Part shown: positions 1 to 5,469 of the stretch, piece by piece
How the letters are laid out: each line of letters begins with the position of its first letter
Numbering within the stretch: position 1 is the stretch's first letter
Source of the DNA: Phycisphaerales bacterium UBA6054
GTDB lineage: Bacteria > Planctomycetota > Phycisphaerae > Phycisphaerales > UBA1924
Assembly: GCA_002429045.1 (NCBI GenBank)
Contig: DIYM01000122.1
Location: 1-9,685, forward strand
Length of the DNA: 9,685 nucleotides
Reading direction: 5' to 3'
The notes under the pieces: generated by a model
The model's input: only the letters and a program-made list of their open reading frames with translations
Told to the model about the DNA's origin: nothing
Database searches by the model: none
Translations under genes and position numbers: made by a program

Positions 1-48
1 CCCGCCCGTACACTTCCCCCGGGCCGATTCCGCCCCCCGGGGAGCCCG

Positions 49-1344
49 ATGCCAGACGCCAGCCCAGAAAGCCCGAGCGCCGACCGACCGAGCGCCGACC
101 GAGCGAGCCAGGACCGGACAACCGACGCCCGCCGGGACCCGCGCCGGGACCTGCGGATGATCCTGCGCCTCGTGCGGATCGGTTTCGTGACGCTGATGGT
201 GCTCCTGACCATGCTCTACGTCATCCGCGTGGGCTCCAAGCCCACGGGCGAGTTCGATGTGGGGCTGGCGATCACGTGGTGGATCCCGGTGCTGATCGCG
301 CTGCTGCTGGCGATGGTGTTCCTGGCGGTCGACATCTTCACGCCGACCAAAAAGATCCAGGTCGTCTCGGGCGTGGCGTTCGGGCTGATCGCGGGCCTGC
401 TCGCCGCCTGGGCGATCGGGGCGGTGATCGACCTGGTGATCGCGACGTGGGATATCAAGCCCTCGCCGATCATCCCGGCGCTCAAGGTGCTCCTGGGCGT
501 GAGCCTGTCGTACCTGGGCATCTCGACCGTGCTGCAGACCCAGGACGAGTTCCGCCTCGTGATCCCGTACGTGGAGTTCGCCAAGCAGCGCCGCGGGCCG
601 CGTCCGGTGCTGCTCGATACATCGGTTCTGGTCGACGGTCGGATCGTCGGGATGGCGTCCACGGGCGTCGTCCAGCAGCCGATCCTGATCCCGGAGTTCG
701 TGCTCGAAGAGCTGCAGACGCTGGCCGATTCGGGCGATCGCGTCAAGCGCACCGCCGGGCGGCGCGGGCTGGACAACGTCGCCAAGCTCCAGCGCCTCGC
801 CAGCGCGGACGTTTCGATCGACGCGACGCCGGTCACCCGCCGTGCGGTCGATCAGATGCTCATCGAGCTCGCGGGCGCGATGCCGGCGTCGATCATGACG
901 ACCGACACCGGGCTGGCCCGGATCGCGAGCATCCAGCAGGTCCGGGTGCTGAACCTGCACGAGCTCAGCGACGCGCTCAAGCCTCCGGTGCTCCCCGGGC
1001 AGGTCGTGACGATCGAGCTGGTCCGGCGCGGCGAGCACCCCGGGCAGGCGATCGGGTTCCTCGATGACGGGACCATGGTCGTCGCCGAGGACGGGGAACC
1101 CCGCATCGGTGAGAAGACCGAGATGACGCTGACAAGCTCGATGCAGACCGCGGCGGGGCGCCTGCTCTTCGCGCGGATCGATCCCGACGGTGCGCCCGAG
1201 CCCGAGCCCGCTCCCGCCGGCCCGGAGCGGGCCTCCCAGCCGGCGCCCGCGCGCCAGCCACCCGAAGGCTCCCCGAAACGCTCGCCCATCGGCCCGGTCA
1301 GGGACGGGATCGATCGCCCTTCGGCGCGCAACCCGCGACGCTGA
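49..1344 (+). CDS. PIN-TRAM domain membrane protein (YacL-like putative RNase)
   Basis: This 431-residue protein matches the YacL-type PIN-TRAM family. A disordered N-terminus (1-35) is followed by four predicted membrane helices at about 41-61, 75-96, 104-132 and 141-161. A PIN nuclease domain covers about 186-305, with LLDTSVLVDGRI at 188-199 (D190, D196), FVLEEL at 217-222 (E220/E221), and TTD ending at D286. The TRAM RNA-binding domain follows at about 314-377 and includes DDGTMVVAEDG. The last 50 residues are a Pro/Ala/Arg-rich tail without domain character. PIN domains are metal-dependent RNases, and the acidic residues are present, so activity at the cytoplasmic face of the membrane is plausible; the physiological substrate of this family is not well established. 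The ATG at 49 has GGGGAG at 39-44. The gene converges on tyrA with a 4-bp gap. The family assignment is firm; the in vivo role is unknown. Confidence 0.9.
   Translation: MPDASPESPSADRPSADRASQDRTTDARRDPRRDLRMILRLVRIGFVTLMVLLTMLYVIRVGSKPTGEFDVGLAITWWIPVLIALLLAMVFLAVDIFTPTKKIQVVSGVAFGLIAGLLAAWAIGAVIDLVIATWDIKPSPIIPALKVLLGVSLSYLGISTVLQTQDEFRLVIPYVEFAKQRRGPRPVLLDTSVLVDGRIVGMASTGVVQQPILIPEFVLEELQTLADSGDRVKRTAGRRGLDNVAKLQRLASADVSIDATPVTRRAVDQMLIELAGAMPASIMTTDTGLARIASIQQVRVLNLHELSDALKPPVLPGQVVTIELVRRGEHPGQAIGFLDDGTMVVAEDGEPRIGEKTEMTLTSSMQTAAGRLLFARIDPDGAPEPEPAPAGPERASQPAPARQPPEGSPKRSPIGPVRDGIDRPSARNPRR
73..102 (+). repeat. 15-bp perfect tandem direct repeat, in frame
   Basis: Two adjacent copies of CCGAGCGCCGACCGA (73-87 and 88-102) lie near the start of the PIN-TRAM gene and encode PSADR twice (residues 9-18). 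The unit is a multiple of three, so copy-number change would leave the reading frame intact. It falls in a disordered leader where length probably matters little. Confidence 0.8.
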
Positions 1345-1354
1345 GGCTTCAGCG
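1339..1354. promoter_or_regulatory. Hairpin across the convergent PIN-TRAM/tyrA stops
   Basis: CGCTGA (1339-1344) and TCAGCG (1349-1354) form a perfect 6-bp stem around the loop GGCT. The two arms contain the TGA stops of the converging genes. There is no T tract on either strand, so it is not a canonical intrinsic terminator. Two opposed TGA codons are complementary by necessity, so only the three outer base pairs are informative. A role in bidirectional 3'-end formation is a guess. Confidence 0.35.
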
Positions 1355-2140
1355 GTTCCGCGCCGGCTCGGCCGAGTCCGCCGTCTCAACGATGTCCTTG
1401 ACGGCGTTCAGAAAGGCGTTGCGGGTGTTGATCGCGTACGGGTTCAGCCGCTGGATCGCGTCGAACAGCTCGGGGGTGTCCTTCTCCACGTTGGCCTTCA
1501 TCTGGAGCAGCTTCTCGTACGCGAGCGTGGCGGTGGGGAACGCTTCGAGACGCATACTCGACGCGGCCCGCCCGATCAGATGCGTGATGCCCTGCACGAA
1601 CGCCATCTGCTGATCATGCTCGTCGGCGGTCATCTGGACGGGCTTGAGACACATCGCCTTCTCGCAGAACTCGTACGCCGTTCGGAACGTCTCTTCGCTG
1701 ACGCGGGCGGGGCACAGCACGATCGGCTCGCCCGAGATCCCGCCGAGCTCCTCGACGGTCTGCGGCCCGAACAGCGGATGCGTGCCGAGCACCTGCACGT
1801 GCTGAGGCAGGGCCGCGAGCATCCACTCGATCGGGCGGAGTTTCACCGAGCCGACATCGCACACCAGCGTGTTCTCGGCCAGCATGCCGCTGATCGCCGA
1901 GCAGGCCGCGGGGATCGCCTGCACCGGCACCGACAGCACCACCGCCTGCGCGTCGGCGGCGTCCTCGAGATGCGCGGGCGTCGCCCCCGCGGACCTCACT
2001 TCGTCGTCGGGAAGCTCGGGGTCGTAGCACCGCACCTCGGCGTGCTCGGCCAGGCACGACGCGGCCAGACGACCGAACGCACCGAGCCCGATGAGCCCGA
2101 TCTTGTCGACGACCGGATCGCTTGGAGTGTCTGCGCTCAT
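1349..2140 (-). CDS. tyrA: Prephenate/arogenate dehydrogenase family protein (TyrA)
   Basis: This 263-residue cytosolic enzyme is expected to carry out NAD(P)-dependent oxidative decarboxylation of prephenate or arogenate in tyrosine biosynthesis. The Rossmann motif GLGAFG is at 18-23, with D40 at the end of the second strand (CYDP), which favours NAD over NADP. DVGSVK is at 95-100, the catalytic-type GTHPLFGP at 119-126 (H121), and the helical-domain signature DEHDQQMAFVQGITHLIGR at 173-191. No chorismate mutase or ACT domain is attached, so feedback control by an ACT domain is absent. Which substrate is used cannot be told from sequence alone. The frame is open upstream to a GTG at 2236, but the ATG at 2140 is preferred because family homology begins just after it and the extension would cover the dodecin leader. 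No Shine-Dalgarno is visible before this ATG. Confidence 0.88.
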   Translation of the reverse strand: MSADTPSDPVVDKIGLIGLGAFGRLAASCLAEHAEVRCYDPELPDDEVRSAGATPAHLEDAADAQAVVLSVPVQAIPAACSAISGMLAENTLVCDVGSVKLRPIEWMLAALPQHVQVLGTHPLFGPQTVEELGGISGEPIVLCPARVSEETFRTAYEFCEKAMCLKPVQMTADEHDQQMAFVQGITHLIGRAASSMRLEAFPTATLAYEKLLQMKANVEKDTPELFDAIQRLNPYAINTRNAFLNAVKDIVETADSAEPARNR

Positions 2141-2145
2141 GGTTG

Positions 2146-2151
2146 ATGGTA
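2146..2151 (-). promoter_or_regulatory. Possible -10 element for tyrA (leaderless candidate)
   Basis: Read on the minus strand, TACCAT lies five bases before the tyrA ATG (GATACCATCAACCATG). With no Shine-Dalgarno in front of the start codon, this spacing would place transcription initiation at or next to the ATG. No good -35 hexamer is seen, so the call is weak. Confidence 0.25.
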
Positions 2152-2208
2152 TCGGCACGCCGGCGACGGGGTTCGCACGAAATCCCGCGATGGGATGCCC
2201 GAGGGCTC

Positions 2209-2217
2209 TGGTACACT
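2209..2217 (+). promoter_or_regulatory. Extended -10 promoter for the dodecin gene
   Basis: TGGTACACT carries a TG dinucleotide one base before the hexamer TACACT (2212-2217), the extended -10 arrangement. No TTGACA-like -35 is found at 16-18 bp, which is tolerated by extended -10 promoters. Initiation near 2224 would give a leader of about 30 nt containing the Shine-Dalgarno at 2241-2245. Confidence 0.45.
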
Positions 2218-2253
2218 CGCCCCGGGGACGAAACACAACGAGGAGAACGAGTG

Positions 2254-2463
2254 ATGGCTTCCAGCGTCGCGAAAGTCACCGAGATCACCTGCCAGTCCGA
2301 CAAGAGCTTCGATCACGCGATCGGGAAGGGCATCGAGCGGGCCTGCAAGACCCTCAAGAACGTCACCAGCGCCTGGGTGCAGGACCAGAGTATGGAGATC
2401 AAGGACGGCAAGATCACGTCCTACCGCGTGCACATGAAGGTGACGTTTGTGCTCAAGGATTGA
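2254..2463 (+). CDS. Dodecin family protein (variant flavin pocket)
   Basis: This 69-residue protein has dodecin length and fold pattern: a short strand (VAKVTEITCQS), one helix (SFDHAIGKGIERACKTLKN, about 18-36), then two strands (SAWVQDQSMEI and SYRVHMKVTFVL). Dodecins assemble into hollow dodecamers that bind and store flavins. Compared with the Halobacterium protein as I recall it, the flavin-stacking Trp (W36 there) aligns with S39 here, while a Trp lies two residues on at W41. The flavin-contacting Gln (Q55 there) aligns with R58. Family membership looks sound, but flavin binding should not be assumed. The ATG at 2254 has AGGAG at 2241-2245 with 8-nt spacing; the in-frame GTG at 2251 and a longer upstream frame are less likely. 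The 3' end overlaps the opposing HEPN gene by 11 bp. Confidence 0.85.
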   Translation: MASSVAKVTEITCQSDKSFDHAIGKGIERACKTLKNVTSAWVQDQSMEIKDGKITSYRVHMKVTFVLKD

Positions 2464-2466
2464 GCA
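2450..2466. promoter_or_regulatory. Hairpin spanning the overlapping dodecin/HEPN stops
   Basis: TGCTCAA (2450-2456) and TTGAGCA (2460-2466) are perfect 7-bp arms around GGA. The stop codons of both convergent genes lie within the structure. The stem can extend by two further pairs (2448-2449 with 2468-2469) across a one-base bulge. No long T run follows on either strand. It may act as a shared 3'-end structure for both transcripts; the three stop-codon pairs are forced, the remaining ones are not. Confidence 0.45.
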
Positions 2467-2926
2467 ACAGCTTTGGATCGATCAGCCGCAACATCTCTAT
2501 AGCAATCTTGTCCACCGCCAGTCGGAGTTCACTGATCTTGAGAGTGACCGACCATCGGGGTGCGTCCTTGCCTGGAGGATCGTTGTACATCCGTATGCCC
2601 GCAATCATGTTCTCTTCTGGCTCAAGCTGAATGCGGTAATGTGCGACGGCGTGGCGCATGAACCCGACGATCTCCTGCAGGTTGTGCTCACGGCCGTCGG
2701 CTGAACGCACGAGACCATGAGGCCAGCCATCCGCTAGCAGCTGCTCGGGCCCGACCGGGGGAACATCAATCTTCGGATCTTCCTTGGAGAAAACAACGAT
2801 CCCGAGCAGTGAATTGATCAACTGCGTCACTTCGTACTTATCCGAGTCTGGTTCGTCCGCACGTTCGATCTTCTCAAGGTTGCGGCGTGTTCTCAGAATG
2901 AAATCGCCAAGTCCATTTTGCTCCAT
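2453..2926 (-). CDS. HEPN family putative RNase (pEK499_p136-like)
   Basis: This 157-residue, mostly helical protein resembles the HEPN_pEK499_p136 family. N-terminal similarity covers TRRNLEKIE and YEVTQLINSLLGIVVFSKE (about 13-49). The nuclease motif is in GFMRHAVAHYRIQ at 88-100: R91, four residues, H96, the Rx4-6H signature of catalytically competent HEPN RNases. HEPN proteins often act as toxins or abortive-infection effectors in defence systems. Hand-counted G+C is about 55%, against about 70% in neighbouring kbl samples, which suggests recent acquisition. The ATG at 2926 is 4 bp after the kbl stop, and GGGGAG at the end of kbl can serve as its ribosome-binding site, so translation may be coupled to kbl. 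No MNT nucleotidyltransferase or other antitoxin is adjacent. The family call is by remembered similarity plus the motif; RNA cleavage and any defence role are inferred. Confidence 0.8.
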   Translation of the reverse strand: MEQNGLGDFILRTRRNLEKIERADEPDSDKYEVTQLINSLLGIVVFSKEDPKIDVPPVGPEQLLADGWPHGLVRSADGREHNLQEIVGFMRHAVAHYRIQLEPEENMIAGIRMYNDPPGKDAPRWSVTLKISELRLAVDKIAIEMLRLIDPKLLLNP

Positions 2927-2930
2927 CCTG

Positions 2931-4187
2931 TTACTCCCCGGGCAACGAACGTAGCGCCGCGACCAGCGAGTCGATGTGCTCGCGGGTGTGGGCCGCGGAC
3001 ATCTGGATGCGGAGCCTGGCCGTGCCCTCGGGCACGACCGGGAACCCGAAGCCGATGACGAACACGCCGTGGTCGAGCAGGGCCTTGGACATCGCGATGG
3101 CCTTGGCGGTGTCGCCGACGATGATCGGGCAGATCGCGGTGGGGGACTCGAGGACGTCGAAGCCGGCGTTGGCCAGTTCGGCCCGGACGTAGGCCACGTT
3201 GTCGCGGAGCCGTGCGACCCGCTCCGGCTCGTCCATCAGCGTCCGGATCGCGGCGTTCGCGCTGCACGCGACGGTCACGGGCAGCGCGTTGCTGAACAGC
3301 GTGGGGCGCCCGCGCTGGATCAGCAGCTCGGTGAGGTTCTTGGAGCCTGCGACGAAGCCGCCCGCGCCGCCTCCGAGCGCCTTGCCCAGCGTGCCGGTGA
3401 AGACGTCGACGGTGCCCTTGGACGGATCGGAGTTGTCGGCCCCGGGGCACATGCCGAAGTGCTCGTGCGTGCCGCGCCCGGTGGGGCCCATCACGCCGTG
3501 CCCGTGGGAGTCGTCGACGACGAGCATGGCGCCGAACTCGTCGCAGAGCCTGCGGATCGCGGGCAGGTCGGCGACGGCGCCCTCCATCGAGAACACGCCG
3601 TCGGTGATGACCCAGATCTGCCCGGTGACGTCCTCGTTATCGCGGGCGGCCTGCAGCTTGGCACGCAGGCTGTCCATGTCCGCGTGCTTGTACACGCCCT
3701 TGAGCACGCCCTTCTTGATGACCGGTGTCAGGCGGATCGCGTCGATGATGCACGCGTGGTTGAGCTCATCGGACAGGATGATGTCGCCCGGCTCGCACAC
3801 GGTGGGGAACAGCGCCTCGGTCGCGGTCCAGCACGACACGAACGTGTACGACGACTCGGTGCCCATGTACTCGGCGATGGTGCCTTCGAGCGTGTCGTGG
3901 GGCGTGAAGGTGCCGCAGATGAAGCGGACCGACGCGGTGCCCGCGCCGTACTGCTTGAGCCCCTCGATGCCGGCGGCGACCACGTCGGGGTGGTTGGCCA
4001 GCCCGAGGTAGTTGTTCGAGCAGAAGCACAGGGTGTCGCGTGCGGCGCCGTCGTCGCCGATCATCCGGACCTCGGCATCCATTGGCGAGTCGAGCAGGTG
4101 CAGGTGCTTGTACTGCCCGGTCTCGTCGAGCGAGCGGAGGATGTCGGCGGTGCGGATCTCGAACGGCGAGGCGGCGGCGGTGGTCAT
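2931..4187 (-). CDS. kbl: Glycine C-acetyltransferase (2-amino-3-ketobutyrate CoA ligase)
   Basis: This 418-residue PLP enzyme of the alpha-oxoamine synthase family is expected to interconvert 2-amino-3-ketobutyrate plus CoA with glycine plus acetyl-CoA, in the cytosol, in threonine catabolism. Visible Kbl signatures are SNNYLGLANHPD (57-68), ASVRFICGT (85-93), LNHA with H144, TDGVFSMEG (195-203), DDSH (225-228), TGTLGKALGG with Schiff-base lysine K269, RPTLFSN (294-300) and RLRIQMSAAHT (391-401). ASVRFICGT and QMSAAHT separate it from BioF and serine palmitoyltransferase. It is about 20 residues longer than E. coli Kbl as I recall it, from an N-terminal extension and an insertion near 247-258 just before the PLP lysine. 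The ATG at 4187 has AGGGAG seven bases upstream; the frame is open further upstream but without homology. Threonine dehydrogenase (Tdh), its usual partner, is not in the window. Confidence 0.93.
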   Translation of the reverse strand: MTTAAASPFEIRTADILRSLDETGQYKHLHLLDSPMDAEVRMIGDDGAARDTLCFCSNNYLGLANHPDVVAAGIEGLKQYGAGTASVRFICGTFTPHDTLEGTIAEYMGTESSYTFVSCWTATEALFPTVCEPGDIILSDELNHACIIDAIRLTPVIKKGVLKGVYKHADMDSLRAKLQAARDNEDVTGQIWVITDGVFSMEGAVADLPAIRRLCDEFGAMLVVDDSHGHGVMGPTGRGTHEHFGMCPGADNSDPSKGTVDVFTGTLGKALGGGAGGFVAGSKNLTELLIQRGRPTLFSNALPVTVACSANAAIRTLMDEPERVARLRDNVAYVRAELANAGFDVLESPTAICPIIVGDTAKAIAMSKALLDHGVFVIGFGFPVVPEGTARLRIQMSAAHTREHIDSLVAALRSLPGE

Positions 4188-4238
4188 GGTCGGCTCCCTG
4201 AACGGTGCGTCGGCTGGGGCTGGTCGCCCGCGCCGAAC

Positions 4239-4244
4239 TGTATA
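4239..4244 (-). promoter_or_regulatory. Candidate -10 element for kbl
   Basis: On the minus strand the sequence reads GGATATACAGTT, with TATACA as the likely -10 hexamer in an otherwise very GC-rich divergent intergenic region. Initiation near 4232 would give a leader of about 45 nt carrying the AGGGAG ribosome-binding site. No clear -35 is seen. Confidence 0.35.
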
Positions 4245-4314
4245 TCCGGCGCCGGAACCCGTCCGGAAAGCACGATTTTGCGAGCCCCAACCCGGCGTGT
4301 GATCCGCCTCCGAG

Positions 4315-4320
4315 TAGGAT
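4315..4320 (+). promoter_or_regulatory. Candidate -10 element for the methyltransferase gene
   Basis: TAGGAT lies 39 bp before the methyltransferase ATG and would start a leader of about 33 nt containing GGAGG (4348-4352). No convincing -35 hexamer lies at the expected distance, so this rests on position and one hexamer only. Confidence 0.3.
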
Positions 4321-4359
4321 GGCCTCTTCTTCGCGCCACATGATCCCGGAGGCTCTCTT

Positions 4360-4977
4360 ATGACCAGCCAAGCGCCCGCCGCTCCCCTCAAGCCTCTGAC
4401 CGGACGCGGCGAGTTCTACGGCAAGGTCTACGGCAGGCTCTACCGCCTCGGCTATCACTCCAAGGACGGATACTCCCACGCCAAAGAGATCGTCGGTGCC
4501 GTCCGCGACGGGCACCTCCCGGTCGAGTCGGCGTTGGACATCGGGTGCTCGATCGGGTGGGCCGTGAGCGAGTTGGGCAAACTCGGCGTGCGAGCAACCG
4601 GGGTCGATGTCGCGCCCAAGGCGATCGAGGACGGACGCAAGAAAGGGCTCGATGTCCACCTCGCCAGCGCGACCGACCTGCCGTTCGAGGACGGTCGGTT
4701 CGAGCTGGTCATGTCCACCGATTGTTTCGAGCATCTGCGCCCCGAGGACGTGGTCGCCGCGGTGGACGAGTCGTGGCGCGTGTCGTCGAAGTACCTGGCG
4801 TTCAAGATCAACCCGCGTGCGGACCGGAACAGGATGTGGAAGTTCCTCGCGCGGACCCCGCTGCACCTGACGCTCATGCCGCTGGAAGCCTGGATCGCGC
4901 TGTTCGAGCGCAAGGGCGGGAAACTGATCCGGGTCCCGGGGGTCGACAACGAGGAGTTCGTCATCGAGAAGCCCTAA
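4360..4977 (+). CDS. Class I SAM-dependent methyltransferase
   Basis: This 205-residue cytosolic protein has the Rossmann methyltransferase core. Motif I is ALDIGCSIGW (58-67: D60, G62, G66), where the usual second Gly position is S64. The acidic residue that binds the SAM ribose is D83 in ATGVDVAP. LPFEDGRFELVMSTDCFEHL (107-126) covers the motif II/III region, as in Methyltransf_11-type enzymes. The C-terminal third (about 143-205) replaces the usual substrate cap and is not recognised, so the methyl acceptor is unknown. The ATG at 4360 has GGAGG at 4348-4352. It is divergent from kbl and stands alone as a transcription unit or with the small downstream gene. Confidence 0.85.
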   Translation: MTSQAPAAPLKPLTGRGEFYGKVYGRLYRLGYHSKDGYSHAKEIVGAVRDGHLPVESALDIGCSIGWAVSELGKLGVRATGVDVAPKAIEDGRKKGLDVHLASATDLPFEDGRFELVMSTDCFEHLRPEDVVAAVDESWRVSSKYLAFKINPRADRNRMWKFLARTPLHLTLMPLEAWIALFERKGGKLIRVPGVDNEEFVIEKP

Positions 4978-4984
4978 GCGTGCG

Positions 4985-5000
4985 CCGGGCCGGGCCCCGG
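4985..5000 (+). promoter_or_regulatory. GC hairpin after the methyltransferase gene
   Basis: CCGGG (4985-4989) and CCCGG (4996-5000) can form a 5-bp stem with a 6-nt loop, 8 bp after the methyltransferase stop. It has no T tract (followed by ATTCCCGATG). It could slow or end transcription ahead of the separate downstream promoter, but GC-rich spacers yield such stems by chance. Confidence 0.25.
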
Positions 5001-5017
5001 ATTCCCGATGGCGCTCT

Positions 5018-5045
5018 TTGAGGCGCACGCCGCGACCGATACAAT
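5018..5045 (+). promoter_or_regulatory. Sigma-70-type promoter predicting a leaderless mRNA
   Basis: TTGAGG (5018-5023) and TACAAT (5040-5045) are separated by 16 bp. This is the best -35/-10 pair in the window. The ATG of the small downstream gene begins at 5052, six bases after the -10 box, where the transcription start is expected. No Shine-Dalgarno precedes that ATG. Together these suggest a leaderless transcript. Confidence 0.6.
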
Positions 5046-5051
5046 CCCTCG

Positions 5052-5288
5052 ATGCGTTGGCGTGGAAAGACCATCGGTGATCTGCAGCGGTCTGCGGGCG
5101 AGCGGTTCCGGAGACAGCACTCGGCGTGGCTGACGCGGGCGATGCTGTCCGACCGCTCGTACCCCAGAATCCCCGCCAAACGGACCGATCTGGGCGGGTT
5201 CGACAGCCTGCGGCGCCGCCCGGGCGGGCTCGGGCGGGCCGCGGCGTGGTGGCGGGCGGCCCTGGCGAAGGTCAACGATGTCTTCTGA
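5052..5288 (+). CDS. Small basic protein of unknown function
   Basis: This 78-residue protein is not recognised. It is strongly basic (many Arg) with five Trp, no membrane segment and no signal peptide. The middle reads like an ordered segment (HSAWLTRAMLSDRSYPRIPAKR, about 23-44, in two parts), followed by a predicted helix containing AAAWWRAALAKV near the C-terminus. Support for it being real comes from the strong promoter directly in front of the ATG, high G+C at third codon positions, and a sensible spacing between two clear genes. Against it, there is no Shine-Dalgarno and longer frames exist on the other strand, though those lack any family resemblance. Function should be left open. Confidence 0.55.
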   Translation: MRWRGKTIGDLQRSAGERFRRQHSAWLTRAMLSDRSYPRIPAKRTDLGGFDSLRRRPGGLGRAAAWWRAALAKVNDVF

Positions 5289-5314
5289 ACGAATAAGCGA
5301 TGCGGTCTTCGCGT

Positions 5315-5320
5315 TAGACT
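5315..5320 (+). promoter_or_regulatory. Possible -10 element upstream of the two-helix membrane protein gene
   Basis: TAGACT in GCGTTAGACTTGG is one of few AT-containing hexamers between 5289 and 5469. Use of it would give a leader of about 140 nt. No -35 hexamer is apparent. Confidence 0.25.
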
Positions 5321-5340
5321 TGGCCCCATACCTCATCTGT

Positions 5341-5434
5341 GATCGCATCGCCGGCATGCCTCACGCCGGGCGGGCAACCGGCCGATAAGCCGGTGCGGCG
5401 GGCGATCCGGGCGAGCGCCGGCGGCGTACCCGGC
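5341..5434 (+). promoter_or_regulatory. Structured GC-rich leader region
   Basis: Within the 181-bp gap 5289-5469 several stems can form: GATCGC (5341-5346) with GCGATC (5402-5407) as an outer closing stem; inside it CCGGC/GCCGG (5351-5355/5365-5369) and ACCGGC/GCCGGT (5377-5382/5389-5394, loop CGATAA); and after it GCCGG/CCGGC (5417-5421/5430-5434). It matches no riboswitch class I know. It may be a structured 5' leader or just chance pairing in GC-rich DNA. Confidence 0.3.
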
Positions 5435-5469
5435 GAGAACACCCGCGCACTCGAGGGAGCGGAGCACGC

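Noticed and set aside
2141..2236. N-terminal extension of tyrA to the GTG at 2236
   Set aside because: It adds 32 residues before the Rossmann fold that lack homology, and would overlap the dodecin promoter; the ATG at 2140 fits the family length.
2254..2926. HEPN plus dodecin as a toxin-antitoxin pair
   Set aside because: The genes are convergent, not an operon, and dodecin is a flavin-binding housekeeping family; HEPN antitoxins are usually MNT proteins. Adjacency is better explained by insertion beside dodecin.
2976..4343. Long open frame (455 codons) antisense to kbl
   Set aside because: Typical high-GC shadow: its product is low-complexity Ala/Asp/Gly/His-rich with no family resemblance, while kbl on the other strand has all catalytic motifs.
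4974..5357. Antisense frames opposite the small gene at 5052-5288
   Set aside because: They have unordered Arg/Pro/Ala-rich products and no promoter or Shine-Dalgarno, whereas the plus-strand frame has a good promoter exactly in front of its ATG.
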